Assembly (NCBI RefSeq): GCF_026341775.1
Contig: NZ_JAPEOB010000003.1
Coordinates: forward strand, 186,001-250,000
DNA: 64,000 nt
From: Streptomyces sp. NBC_00654
Lineage (GTDB): Bacteria; Actinomycetota; Actinomycetes; Streptomycetales; Streptomycetaceae
Direction of reading: 5' to 3'
The translations under genes were made by a program, and so were the position numbers. The notes beneath the pieces were generated by a model. The model was not told the DNA's origin and searched no databases. It saw only the letters and a list, made by a program, of their open reading frames with translations. Below are positions 27,135 to 35,698 of the stretch, in pieces (positions within the stretch are counted from its first letter, which is position 1; every line of letters begins with the position of its first letter).

Positions 27135-27683
27135 TCAGTCCGAGGCCGGGCGGCGGCGGCGCACGGTGCGGAAGGCAACGGCGACGGCCGCGACGGCTGC
27201 GAGCACGAGTCCGGTCACCGCGTGCCGGGTGCCGGGTCCGTCCGACTCGGCGGCCTGGTCCGCGAGGGTCGCGGTGCCGCCGCCTCCGGCCCGGACGGGC
27301 GCGACGGGCGAGGGGCGGCCGTGGTGCATGACGGTGAGGGTGCCGGTGGCCCTGCCCTTACCGTCCTTGCAGGTCACCCGGACCTCGTAGGAGCGGGGGG
27401 CGGCGTCGGAGCGGATCGTGGCCTCGGCGAAGAGGCCCTTCCCGTCGGCGGGCGAGAAGTGGGCCTCGGAGACGAAGGCGTCGGACTCTCCCTTGGCCCG
27501 CTTGCCCTTGCCGCAGACGTCGACCCACAGTTGCACCTCCCCGCCCGGGGCGACGGTGGACGGGGTCACGGAGACCGAACCGTGGTCTTCGTTGCCGGCC
27601 GGGACGGCCAGAGCGGCGGACGCGGGCAGGACTATCGCCGCGGCCGCCGCCGCGGCACAGAACGTGAGCGGTATGGAACGCAT
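27135..27683 (-). CDS. Secreted, membrane-anchored protein paired with sortase F
   Basis: 182 residues: a signal peptide (AAAAAAAIVLPASAALA), a beta-rich extracellular domain with two Cys (VDVCGKGKR, VRVTCKDGKG), and a C-terminal helix (AVTGLVLAAVAAVAVAF) followed by RTVRRRR. The tail has the shape of a sorting signal but I see no LPXTG-like motif before the helix, so it is probably a simple membrane anchor. It sits directly upstream of the sortase, as in many Streptomyces. Function unknown. Confidence 0.7.
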   Translation of the reverse strand: MRSIPLTFCAAAAAAAIVLPASAALAVPAGNEDHGSVSVTPSTVAPGGEVQLWVDVCGKGKRAKGESDAFVSEAHFSPADGKGLFAEATIRSDAAPRSYEVRVTCKDGKGRATGTLTVMHHGRPSPVAPVRAGGGGTATLADQAAESDGPGTRHAVTGLVLAAVAAVAVAFRTVRRRRPASD

Positions 27684-27765
27684 CGTGAACCTCCTGTTCG
27701 AAGGTTCACGCGTGCGGCCGCTTTCCGCATCCGCAGTCGCCCGGTCGGGCGACCGCGGCCCGGCG

Positions 27766-28557
27766 TCAGCTCGGGTCGTCGACGAGCTCGACCAGATCGG
27801 CGATGGAGTCGACGACGTTGGACGGCCGGAACGGGTACCGGTCGACGTCGGCCGGCGTCGTGAGGCCGGTGAGCACCAGGAAGGTCTGCATGCCCGCCTC
27901 CAGGCCCGCCAGGACGTCGGTGTCCATCCGGTCGCCGATCATGGCGCTGGTCTCGGAGTGCGCGCCGATGGCGTTCAGCCCGGTCCGCATCATCAGCGGG
28001 TTGGGCTTGCCCGCGAAGTACGGGTCCTTGCCGGTCGCCTTGGTGATGAGCGCGGCGACGGACCCGGTGGCGGGCAGCGGGCCCTCGGCGGAGGGGCCGG
28101 TCTCGTCCGGGTTGGTGCAGATGAAGCGGGCGCCCCCGTTGATCAGCCGGATCGCCTTGGTCAACGCCTCGAAGCTGTACGTACGGGTCTCGCCGAGCAC
28201 CACGTAGTCCGGGTCGTGGTCGGTGAGGACGTATCCGATGTCGTGCAGGGCGGTGGTGAGCCCGGCCTCGCCGATGACGTACGCGGTGCCGCCGGGGCGC
28301 TGGTCGTCCAGGAACTGCGCGGTGGCCAGGGCGGAGGTCCAGATGTTCTGCACGGGGACGTCCAGGCCCATGCGGTTCAGCCGGGCGTGCAGGTCGCGGG
28401 CGGTGTAGATGGAGTTGTTGGTGAGGACCAGGAAGGGCAGTCCGGATTCCCTGAGCCGCTTGATGAAGGCATCCGCGCCGGGGATCGGGGTGCCCTCGTG
28501 GATGAGGACACCGTCCATGTCGGTGAGCCAGGATTCGATCGGCTTGCGCTCTGCCAT
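27766..28557 (-). CDS. HAD-IIA family sugar-phosphatase-like hydrolase
   Basis: 263 residues, NagD-like. Motif I DMDGVLIHEG places the nucleophile Asp at 13 and the acid/base Asp at 15; motif II is LVLTNNS; motif III is the Lys of AGKPNPLMM; motif IV is MIGDRMDTDVLAG. The cap domain is of the C2 type. It dephosphorylates small phospho-compounds in the cytoplasm. ATG 28557 follows AGGAG. It stands alone between the sortase pair and the phosphonate locus, with about 250 bp upstream in which I see no clear promoter. Confidence 0.85.
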   Translation of the reverse strand: MAERKPIESWLTDMDGVLIHEGTPIPGADAFIKRLRESGLPFLVLTNNSIYTARDLHARLNRMGLDVPVQNIWTSALATAQFLDDQRPGGTAYVIGEAGLTTALHDIGYVLTDHDPDYVVLGETRTYSFEALTKAIRLINGGARFICTNPDETGPSAEGPLPATGSVAALITKATGKDPYFAGKPNPLMMRTGLNAIGAHSETSAMIGDRMDTDVLAGLEAGMQTFLVLTGLTTPADVDRYPFRPSNVVDSIADLVELVDDPS

Positions 28558-28808
28558 GTGACGGGACTCCTGCCGTACGTACGCTGTGCACGCGAGGTGC
28601 CGGGACGCCGGCGGCACCGCGTTGTGCAGCGCCGACATCCCCGATTTTAGAGGGGTGCCGCGCGAGGGGTGCCGGTCGGTCCGCGCCGGGTGCGCGCTGG
28701 GGGCGTACGGCTCCCCGCCCGGGAGCGAGGGGCCGCACGCGGGTCCAGACCCGTTTTCGCGACAGTCCGGCGGGCGCGCGAACCGTGCGGCGGGACATCG
28801 GGCGCCCG

Positions 28809-29870
28809 TCAGCTGCCGGTGGCCGACTTCCACGCGTCGACGTAGCCGTCCAGGTCGGTGCCGATGTCCGACCAGTCCGGCTCGAAGATCTCCACGCCCT
28901 CCATCAGCTTGGTCAGCTCGACGGCGTTGGCGTCGGTGGCCTCGACGTCCTTGCGCGCCGCGAAGCCGCCGCCGACCGCGCTGACGTCCTTCTGGGCCTG
29001 CTCGGAGAGCATGAAGTCGAGCAGCTTCTTGCCGTTGGCGCTGTGCGGCGCCTTGTCGACCAGCCCGGCCGCGTACGGGAGGGCGAAGCTGGTGGGCTTG
29101 CCGCTCCCCTTCGCCGGGAACCAGATGCCGAGGTTGGGCATGTCCTTGGACTGGGCGAAGTTCATCTGGACGTCGCCGTTGGCGGCGAGGAGTTCGCCCT
29201 TGTCCACCTTGGGGGCGAGCTTGCCGGTGGAGGCGGACGGGCCGACGTTGTTGGTCTGGAGCTTCTTCAGGTAGGCCATCGCCGGCTCCTTGCCGCCGAA
29301 GTCGTGCATCGCCTTGATGAGGACGGCCGTGCCGTCGCCCGCGACACCGGGGGTGGAGTACTGGACCTTCTCCTTGAACTTCCCGTCCAGCAGCTCCTCC
29401 CAGCTCTTCGGCGGGGTCTTCAGCTCCTTCTTGTTGTAGATGAAGCCGAAGTAGTTGTTGACGACGGATGTCCACTTGGCGTCGGCCGCCTTGTCGGCGC
29501 CGTCGACCTGGTCGGAGCCGGCCGGCCCGTACGCCTTCAGCAGCCCCTTGGCGTCGGCCTGCTGGATGAACGGCGGCAGCGTGACGAGCACATCGGCCTG
29601 GGTGTTGGACTTCTCGCGGACGGCGCGCTGCACCATCTCGCCGGAGCCGCCCTCCACGTACTTGACCTTGATGCCGGTCTTCTTCTCGAAGTCCTTGAAG
29701 ACCTTGTCGTACCAGCCGTCGCCGTTCTCGCCCTTGAGGCCGTCGGCGCTGTAGACGGTGACGACCTTCTCGTCGGAGGCGGCCGAGGAGCCCCCGCAGG
29801 CGGAGAGGGTGACGGCGAGGGCGAGCGCGCCGGACACGGCGGCTATCGGCTTGAGGTGGCTCTTGCGCAT
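28809..29870 (-). CDS. phnS: 2-Aminoethylphosphonate-type ABC transporter binding protein
   Basis: 353 residues. Lipoprotein signal with lipobox VTLSAC (Cys 25). The mature part is a type II binding fold of the iron/thiamine/2-AEP family (VVTVYSADGLKGENGDGWY, AVGGGFAARKDVEATDANA). It is the last gene of a minus-strand run with the flavin oxidase, phosphonatase-like hydrolase, ATPase and two permeases, the standard order for AEP (PhnSTUV-type) uptake. 49 bp separate it from phnV. The ligand is inferred from context; the fold alone also fits Fe(III) binders. Confidence 0.75.
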   Translation of the reverse strand: MRKSHLKPIAAVSGALALAVTLSACGGSSAASDEKVVTVYSADGLKGENGDGWYDKVFKDFEKKTGIKVKYVEGGSGEMVQRAVREKSNTQADVLVTLPPFIQQADAKGLLKAYGPAGSDQVDGADKAADAKWTSVVNNYFGFIYNKKELKTPPKSWEELLDGKFKEKVQYSTPGVAGDGTAVLIKAMHDFGGKEPAMAYLKKLQTNNVGPSASTGKLAPKVDKGELLAANGDVQMNFAQSKDMPNLGIWFPAKGSGKPTSFALPYAAGLVDKAPHSANGKKLLDFMLSEQAQKDVSAVGGGFAARKDVEATDANAVELTKLMEGVEIFEPDWSDIGTDLDGYVDAWKSATGS

Positions 29871-29919
29871 GGGTGTCGTTCTCCTGGGAACAGTCGGTAC
29901 GTACGGAGGGGGCCGCGGA

Positions 29920-30717
29920 TCAGCGGTACGAGGCCCTGGTGCGGATGCGGGAGACGCCGAGCAGGACGAGCAGCGTCGTCCCCATGAGGACCACGGCGAC
30001 CGCCGCGCCGGTGAAGAGCGAGCCGCGGTCGGTGGCCGCGAAGATCTGCACCGGCAGCGGTGTCCAGTCGGGCGGGTAGAGCATCATCGTGGCGCTCAGC
30101 TCGCCCATGGACAGGGCGAAGCAGAGGCCCGCCGCCGCCGTGAGCGACGGCAGCAGGAGCGGCAGCCTGATCCGCCACAGGACGTACGAGGGGCGGGCGC
30201 CGAGACTGGCCGCCGCCTGTTCGTACATCGGGTCGAGACGCACTATCGCGGCCGAAACCGACTGATAGGCAAACGCCGTGACAAGAACGGTGTGCGCCAG
30301 GATCACGATCCAGCGCGTTCCGTTGAGCAGGACCGGCGGCCGGCTGAACGCGACGAGAACGGCGAGGCCGACGACGACGGACGGCACGGCGACGGGCAGC
30401 ATGAACAGCGCGTCCAGGAGCCGCTTCCCGCGCCGGCGCAGCGAGGCGGCGGCCAGCGCGGCCCAGCTGCCGATGAGCAGTGCGAGGAGGCTGGCGCTGA
30501 CGGCGGTGACCAGGCTGGTGGTGAGCGCCTGGAGGGAGTCGCCGCTGGTGGCGGCGGCGTAGTGCTCGGTGGTGGGCCCGGAGGGGAAGGCTCCGGACCA
30601 GTTCGTGGCGAACGACGCGGCGACGATGACCAGCATCGGCACCGCGAAGAGCGGGACGAAGAGCAGGAGGAAGACGGCCCAGGTGGCCCACTTCCCGGTT
30701 CGGCTATGCACCAACAC
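29920..30717 (-). CDS. phnV: AEP-type ABC transporter permease (second)
   Basis: 265 residues, six hydrophobic segments. The EAA-like loop reads YEQAAASLGARPSYVLWRI followed by LPLLLPSL. Start GTG 30717 overlaps the preceding permease gene by 14 bp; GTG 30711 is also possible. Forms the channel with the first permease. Confidence 0.75.
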   Translation of the reverse strand: MLVHSRTGKWATWAVFLLLFVPLFAVPMLVIVAASFATNWSGAFPSGPTTEHYAAATSGDSLQALTTSLVTAVSASLLALLIGSWAALAAASLRRRGKRLLDALFMLPVAVPSVVVGLAVLVAFSRPPVLLNGTRWIVILAHTVLVTAFAYQSVSAAIVRLDPMYEQAAASLGARPSYVLWRIRLPLLLPSLTAAAGLCFALSMGELSATMMLYPPDWTPLPVQIFAATDRGSLFTGAAVAVVLMGTTLLVLLGVSRIRTRASYR

Positions 30718-31762
30718 GGCGGCTCACCATCCGATACAGGCTGTAGAGACCGACGGAGATCGCGATGTTGACGACGGCGACGACACAGGCGGCCGGGTAG
30801 TCGGACTCCAGGATCGCCTTGCCGTAGACGAGCATCGGCAGTGTCGTGACGCCTTTCGCGCCGGTGAACAGCACGATCCCGAATTCGTTGAGGCACATCA
30901 CCAGGACGAGGCTGCCGCCCGCGGCGAGCGCCGGGAGCGCCTCGGGGAGGATCACCCGCCGCACGATCCGGGCCGGTCCGGCGCCGAGCGAGGAGGCGAC
31001 CTCCAGCTGGGCGGTGTCCATCTGCGAGAACGCCGCGAGCAGGGGCCGCATCACGAAGGGGGTGAAGAAGGTGATCTCGGCGAGCAGGACGCCCCAGGGC
31101 GTGGTGAGGAAGTGGAAGGGCCCTTCGGCGGCGCCCGTGGCGTCCGTCCAGAGGCCGTTGGCCATGCCGACGCTGCCGTAGATGAACAGCAGGGCCAGGG
31201 TGATCAGGAACGACGGGAAGGAGAGGAAGACGTCGATGAACTTGGCGACCGCCTTGCCGCCGGGGAACGGTACGAAGGCGATGACGAGCGCGAGGACGAA
31301 GCCGAGGACGAGGCATCCCACGGTCGAGCCGACCGCGAGCCACACCGTGGTGGTGAGCGCGTCGCGGAAGGACCGGGACGCGAAGACCTCGGCGTACGGG
31401 GAGAGGGAGGTGCCGCCCTCGTCCGGGGAGAAGGACTGCTGGACGACAAGGGCCAGCGGGTAGAGGAAGACGAGCGCCAGGACGACGACGGGCGGCAGCG
31501 CCCAGACGGCGCGCGGAACACGCCGCGGCTCGCGGTGCGCCGCGGCGCCGGGGCCGGGGGGCGTGCCGGGCGCGGTGCGGGAGTCGCCCGTGCGCGGGGC
31601 GTCGCCGTTGCGCGGGCGGGGCGCGCGGGAGCCCTTGGTGCCGGAGGTGGTCGCGGTGGTCACGCCGGTCGCGGCGGTCACGGCGGGAGTGGCCGGAGTG
31701 GCCGGAGTGGCGGGAGTGGCGGGAGTGGCGGGAGTGGCAGGAGTGGCCGAGGCGCTAGACAT
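30704..31762 (-). CDS. phnU: AEP-type ABC transporter permease (first)
   Basis: 352 residues. The core permease (six membrane segments from PPVVVLALVFLYPLALVV onward; EAA loop LEVASSLGAGPARIV followed by ILPEALPAL) matches the 2-AEP permease family. The first about 80 residues are an added tail that begins with seven near-perfect Thr-Pro-Ala repeats from a 9-bp tandem DNA repeat. ATG 31762 overlaps the ATPase gene by 8 bp. An earlier Met at 31780 is in frame but lies inside the ATPase end. Confidence 0.75.
   Translation of the reverse strand: MSSASATPATPATPATPATPATPATPAVTAATGVTTATTSGTKGSRAPRPRNGDAPRTGDSRTAPGTPPGPGAAAHREPRRVPRAVWALPPVVVLALVFLYPLALVVQQSFSPDEGGTSLSPYAEVFASRSFRDALTTTVWLAVGSTVGCLVLGFVLALVIAFVPFPGGKAVAKFIDVFLSFPSFLITLALLFIYGSVGMANGLWTDATGAAEGPFHFLTTPWGVLLAEITFFTPFVMRPLLAAFSQMDTAQLEVASSLGAGPARIVRRVILPEALPALAAGGSLVLVMCLNEFGIVLFTGAKGVTTLPMLVYGKAILESDYPAACVVAVVNIAISVGLYSLYRMVSRRVGA
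31686..31748 (-). repeat. phnU: 9-bp tandem repeat, seven copies, inside phnU
   Basis: On the plus strand the unit is GGAGTGGCC/G/A repeated seven times without interruption, each copy encoding Ala-Thr-Pro near the permease N-terminus. Copy-number change would keep the frame and only alter tail length. Confidence 0.9.
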
Positions 31763-32843
31763 CGGCCGCCCCCGCCGCACCCACCGGCAGCAGCACCGCG
31801 TCCTCGGCGGCGAAGTGCAGGGTGACCCGGTCGCCGAGCGCCGGGGTCTCGCGCAGCTCGCGCAGATCGGCCTTGACGCGGTGGCCGTCGATGTCCACGT
31901 ACAGCCGGTGGGTGGAGCCGCGCCACTGGACCTCGGTGATCGCCCCGGTCAGGGCGTTGGGCCCGTCGCCGAGTCCCACCAGGTGGGGCCGGACGCAGAG
32001 GGTGGCGGTGACGCCGCCCGCCACCTGGCCGGTGGGCACGGAGAGGCGGTGCCCGGCGAAGTCGACGTGGCCGGCGGCGTCGGCGACGGTGACGGGCAGC
32101 AGGTTGGCGTTGCCGACGAACGAGGCGGTGAACTCGGTGCGCGGGCGGCGGTAGAGGTCCTGCGGGGTGCCGCAGTCCTGGAGCCGGGCCCGGTCCATGA
32201 CGGCGATCCGGTCGGCCAGGGTGAGCGCCTCGACCTGGTCATGGGTGACGTACAGGATGGAGACGTCCGGCAACTCCCGGTGCAGGCGCGCCAGTTCGGC
32301 GAGCATGCCGGAGCGGAGCTGGGCGTCGAGCGCGGAGAGCGGTTCGTCGAGCAGCAGGACGCCGGGGCGGATCGCGAGCGCGCGGGCGATGGCGACGCGC
32401 TGTTGCTGGCCGCCGGAGAGCTCGCGCGGGTAGCGCTTGGCGTACGCGGCCATGCCGACGAGTTCGAGCGCCTCGGCGACCCGCTCGGGGATCTCGGACT
32501 TCGCCACCTTGCGGGCCTTGAGCCCGAACGCGACGTTGTCCTGGACCCGCATGTGCGGGAACAGCGCGTACTGCTGGACGACCATCCCGATGCCCCGCTT
32601 GTGCGGGGGCAGTCCGGTGACGTCGCGGTCGCCGAGGCAGATCCGCCCGGAGGCCGGCCGGACGAATCCGGCGACGGCCCGCAGGGCGGTGGTCTTCCCG
32701 GAGCCGGAGGGCCCCAGCAGCGCCATGACCTCGCCGGCTTCCACGGTCAGGTCGAGCTGGTCGAGGACGACGTTGCCGCCGTACGCGACGCTGACCCGGT
32801 CGAACCTGATGCCGCCGCGCACGGCGTCCGCCCCGCCCGTCAT
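31755..32843 (-). CDS. phnT: AEP-type ABC transporter ATPase
   Basis: 362 residues. Walker A GPSGSGKTT, Q-loop VVQQYALFPHM, signature LSGGQQQR, Walker B LLLDEPLSALD, switch His in YVTHDQVEAL; a C-terminal TOBE domain spans about 245-355. It belongs to the CUT/potA-like import ATPases and fits the AEP transporter set. ATG 32843 overlaps the hydrolase stop (ATGA). Confidence 0.82.
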   Translation of the reverse strand: MTGGADAVRGGIRFDRVSVAYGGNVVLDQLDLTVEAGEVMALLGPSGSGKTTALRAVAGFVRPASGRICLGDRDVTGLPPHKRGIGMVVQQYALFPHMRVQDNVAFGLKARKVAKSEIPERVAEALELVGMAAYAKRYPRELSGGQQQRVAIARALAIRPGVLLLDEPLSALDAQLRSGMLAELARLHRELPDVSILYVTHDQVEALTLADRIAVMDRARLQDCGTPQDLYRRPRTEFTASFVGNANLLPVTVADAAGHVDFAGHRLSVPTGQVAGGVTATLCVRPHLVGLGDGPNALTGAITEVQWRGSTHRLYVDIDGHRVKADLRELRETPALGDRVTLHFAAEDAVLLPVGAAGAADV

Positions 32844-33562
32844 GCCTCGGCCCGCGCGATCAGGTCGGGCAGCCCGGCGACCGAACCGAGGACATGGGTG
32901 GCCCCGTGACGGGACAGTTGGTCCTGGTCGTGGGCGCCGGTGAGGACGCCCGCGACGATCCCGGCGCCGGAGCGGACGCCGCTGAGCATGTCGTACGAGG
33001 TGTCCCCCGCGACGACGAGGTGCGCCACGTCGTCCACCGCGCCGGTGCGCAGGAAGGCGGCGAGGACCATGTCCGGGTAGGGGCGGCCGCGGCCTCCGGC
33101 GTCGGCGGGGCAGAGGGTCAGCGCGACCAGGTCCTGCCAGCCGAGGGCGGCGAGGATCGCGTCCTGGGTGGTGCGGGCGAAGCCGGTGGACAGGACGACG
33201 GTCCGGCCCTCGGCCTGGAGCCGCTCGATGGCTTCGCGGGCGCCGGGGACCGGGGCGACGCGACCGCCGTCGACGAGTCGCCCGTACGCCTCCTCGAAGG
33301 CGACGTTGGCCCGCTGGGCCCGGTCCTCGTCCCCGAAGAGGTGGCGGAAGACGGAGATCTTGGACTCGCCCATGGTGGCGCGGACGTAGTCGAGCTTCTC
33401 CGCGTGGTCGGCCGAGCCGGGTTCGACGCCGAGGGTTCCGGCGGCGGCGGAGAAGGCCTGTTCGACGAGGCCGTCGTCGGCGACGGTGGTACCGGCCATG
33501 TCGAGGACGATCAGATTCAAGGTCGGGTTCGGGTTCGGGTTCGGGTTGTCGGTGCTGTTCAT
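32840..33562 (-). CDS. Phosphonatase-like HAD hydrolase
   Basis: 240 residues resembling phosphonoacetaldehyde hydrolase (PhnX) and the 'phosphonatase-like' subgroup. HAD motif I is DMAGTT with nucleophile Asp21. The cap has Lys68 in MGESKISVFRHL, at the place of the Schiff-base lysine that phosphonatases use to attack phosphonoacetaldehyde. Motif IV is AGDTSYDMLSG. It would cleave the C-P bond to give acetaldehyde and phosphate. The start region is a Asn-Pro repeat (NPNPNPNP); ATG 33562 or the GTG at 33571, which overlaps the oxidase stop, are both plausible. Confidence 0.75.
   Translation of the reverse strand: MNSTDNPNPNPNPTLNLIVLDMAGTTVADDGLVEQAFSAAAGTLGVEPGSADHAEKLDYVRATMGESKISVFRHLFGDEDRAQRANVAFEEAYGRLVDGGRVAPVPGAREAIERLQAEGRTVVLSTGFARTTQDAILAALGWQDLVALTLCPADAGGRGRPYPDMVLAAFLRTGAVDDVAHLVVAGDTSYDMLSGVRSGAGIVAGVLTGAHDQDQLSRHGATHVLGSVAGLPDLIARAEA
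33515..33548 (-). repeat. TTCGGG hexamer repeat in the hydrolase start
   Basis: About four to five copies of GGGTTC on the plus strand encode Asn-Pro repeats right after the start of the phosphonatase-like gene. Changes in number keep the frame. Confidence 0.8.
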
Positions 33563-33567
33563 GTGGT

Positions 33568-34692
33568 TCACCAGCCCAGTTCGTCGGCGGTCGTTTCGGC
33601 GATGGCGGGCGAGCAGGTCATGCCCCGTCCGCCGGGCCCGGTGACCAGCCAGACGCCGTCGCGCACCTGCTGGCGGTGGACGACACGGCTGGTGTCGGTG
33701 CACTGGGCGTAGACCCCGGCCCAGCGGTGCCGGACGCGCGGCAGCGGGCGGCCGAGGAAGGACTCCACGACCCGGGTGAGGTGTTCGTAGGGCTCCTCGA
33801 CCGTGTCGAAGGCGAAGGGGTGCTCGTACTCGTGGGTGTCGCCGATGGTCAGTCCGCCGTCGCGGCGCTGCACCATCAGCAGCTGCATCCGGTGTTCGGC
33901 GGCGGTCGGGTCCTGGGGCTGCCCGGCGTTCAGCGCGTCCAGGGCCCCGCTCCGGTACGCCGGGTAGTAGCGGAAGCTGTCGGCGTCGGCCACGGAGGTG
34001 GTGAGCGTCTCGCCGAGCGGGTCGGTCTGCATCATCTGGAGGCGGACGCGGCGCACGGGGAGAGCCGGACCGGCCAGCTCGCGGACGAGGCCGCCGAGCC
34101 AGGCGCCGGTGGCCAGAATGACGGCGTCACCGGTGTGGACGTCGCCGTGGTCGTCGCGCACGGAGGCGGTGCCGACCACCTCCCGGACCTCGCGGCCGCC
34201 GAGGAAGGTGTACCGGCCGGAGGCCAGCAACGCTTCCTTCAGGGCCAGTTGGGCGGTGCGCGGCTCGACGGCCGCGTCCCGCCCGCACCACAGGGCTCCG
34301 GTGAAGGTGCCGCGCAGGGCGGGGTTGGCCGCGCGGGCCTCGTCGGCGGTGAGCAGCTGGTAGCCGCGGGCCGCCGCGTCGGGCCGGGCGACGGCCGCCT
34401 CGGCGACCGCGGTCTCCAGCTCGTTACGGAGGGGGGTGAGCGATCCGCAGGCCCGGAAGCCCAGGCCGGGAACCCGCTCCCCGATGCCCTCCCACAGCTC
34501 CCGGGCGCGCAGCGCGGTATCCAGCTCCTCGCCACCGGCCCGGCCGCTGACCCATATCTGTCCGAAATTGCGGAGCGATGCCCCGCGCGCCTCGCTTTCG
34601 CGCTCGATCTGTACGACCTCGTGGCCGCGGTTCACTGCGTGCCAGGCGTGCATGGTTCCCACCACGCCGGCTCCTACGACGATGACTCTCAC
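33568..34692 (-). CDS. FAD-dependent amine oxidase of phosphonate loci (TIGR03364-like)
   Basis: 374 residues, DAO/GlpO-type flavoprotein. The dinucleotide-binding GAGVVG is at residues 8-13; ERESEARGASLRNFGQIW is the FAD-contact region; the substrate domain ends in GPGGRGMTCSPAIAETTADE. This family (TIGR03364) occurs with phosphonatase-like hydrolases and AEP transporters and is thought to oxidise 2-aminoethylphosphonate or an N-methyl form to phosphonoacetaldehyde, replacing the transaminase PhnW. GTG 34692 is preceded by GAGGAG. First gene of the operon, behind a candidate GntR operator. Confidence 0.78.
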   Translation of the reverse strand: MRVIVVGAGVVGTMHAWHAVNRGHEVVQIERESEARGASLRNFGQIWVSGRAGGEELDTALRARELWEGIGERVPGLGFRACGSLTPLRNELETAVAEAAVARPDAAARGYQLLTADEARAANPALRGTFTGALWCGRDAAVEPRTAQLALKEALLASGRYTFLGGREVREVVGTASVRDDHGDVHTGDAVILATGAWLGGLVRELAGPALPVRRVRLQMMQTDPLGETLTTSVADADSFRYYPAYRSGALDALNAGQPQDPTAAEHRMQLLMVQRRDGGLTIGDTHEYEHPFAFDTVEEPYEHLTRVVESFLGRPLPRVRHRWAGVYAQCTDTSRVVHRQQVRDGVWLVTGPGGRGMTCSPAIAETTADELGW

Positions 34693-34767
34693 GGCGGCAA
34701 CGCTCCTCGGGGCCGGTGACCCGTACGGATCCGTACGGCAACGGGACGGTGAACGACCACCCAAGGT

Positions 34768-34798
34768 TGGACTAGACCCGTTACGTTCTCGTTATCAA
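34768..34798 (-). promoter_or_regulatory. Promoter and GntR-type operator of the phosphonate operon
   Basis: On the minus strand, -35 TTGATA (34798-34793) and -10 TCTAGT (34776-34771) are 16 nt apart. The plus-strand near-palindrome TGGACTAGACCC (34768-34779) covers the -10. It differs by two bases from TGGTCTAGACCA, the kind of site bound by HutC-type GntR proteins such as PhnF and DasR. A bound repressor would block the -10. Confidence 0.55.
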
Positions 34799-34889
34799 CG
34801 GGTGCCGGTCGTACGGCCGGTCGTACGGCGCGGGTCGCGGCAGGTCAGGCCGTGCAGGGTCGGGTCAGGTCGCGACAGGCCGGGTCGGG

Positions 34890-35654
34890 TCAGCCCCGGC
34901 TGCCCAGGTGCGCGGTGAAGGAGAACCGGTCACCGCGGAACAGGGTCCGCACCCGCTCCAGGGGGCGCCCCTCGGTGTCCCGCGAGAGCCGGTGGAGCAG
35001 CAGCATCGGCAGCGCGGGCGGCGTACCGATCAGCAGCGCCTCGCGCGGGGTCGCCAGCACGGTCTCGATCCGCTCGTCCGCGTCCCCGAAGGAGACCCCG
35101 AGCCGGTCGTGGAGGTAGGCGTAGAAGGAGGAGTCCGGGTCGAACCGCGTGTCCAGTTCCGGAACGCGGGCGACGGAGACGTAGGTGCTCTCCAGGCCGA
35201 CCCGTTCGTCGTCGGCGAGCAGCACGCGCTCCAGGTGCCAGACGGGTTCGCCGCGCGTGACCCCGATCTCGGTGGCGATGGCCTCCGGGCAGGGGAAGCG
35301 GTCGAGGCCGATGAGATGACGGCCGGGCCGCCGGCCCTGGCGGCGGACGCCCTCGGTGTAACTGGCCAGCGAGAGCGGCTGCTCCAGCTTGGGCCCGGCG
35401 ACCACGGTGCCCCGCCCCCGCCTGCGCAGCCGCCCCTCCAGCAGGAGTTCGCGCAGCGCCTGACGCACCGTCTCGCGCGACACCTCGTACCGCAGGGCGA
35501 GATCCCGCTCGGTGGGCAGCGCGCCGCCTTCGCCCAACTCGTCCACCAGGAGCGAGATACGGGCCTTGACGGCGTAGTACTTGGGGATGCGTCCGTGCTC
35601 CGGGATGCCGGAGCGGATCGGTGCGCCAGGTGCCTGGTCGTTCGGGTAGTCCAC
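34890..35654 (-). CDS. GntR/HutC-family transcriptional regulator
   Basis: 254 residues. Winged helix at about 28-90 (LPTERDLALRYEVSRETVRQ, then LLEGRLRRRGRGTVV) and a UTRA ligand domain (YTEGVRRQGRRPGRHLIG, ERVLLADDERVGLESTYV, PMLLLHRLSRDTEG). It lies upstream of, and in the same direction as, the phosphonate operon, 197 bp away. PhnF of mycobacteria has the same fold and role, so repression of phosphonate uptake and breakdown is likely. Start GTG at 35654. Confidence 0.83.
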   Translation of the reverse strand: MDYPNDQAPGAPIRSGIPEHGRIPKYYAVKARISLLVDELGEGGALPTERDLALRYEVSRETVRQALRELLLEGRLRRRGRGTVVAGPKLEQPLSLASYTEGVRRQGRRPGRHLIGLDRFPCPEAIATEIGVTRGEPVWHLERVLLADDERVGLESTYVSVARVPELDTRFDPDSSFYAYLHDRLGVSFGDADERIETVLATPREALLIGTPPALPMLLLHRLSRDTEGRPLERVRTLFRGDRFSFTAHLGSRG

Positions 35655-35698
35655 GGCCTGATGGTGGCAGACGTATATGAACAGGGAGGTACGCGCGC

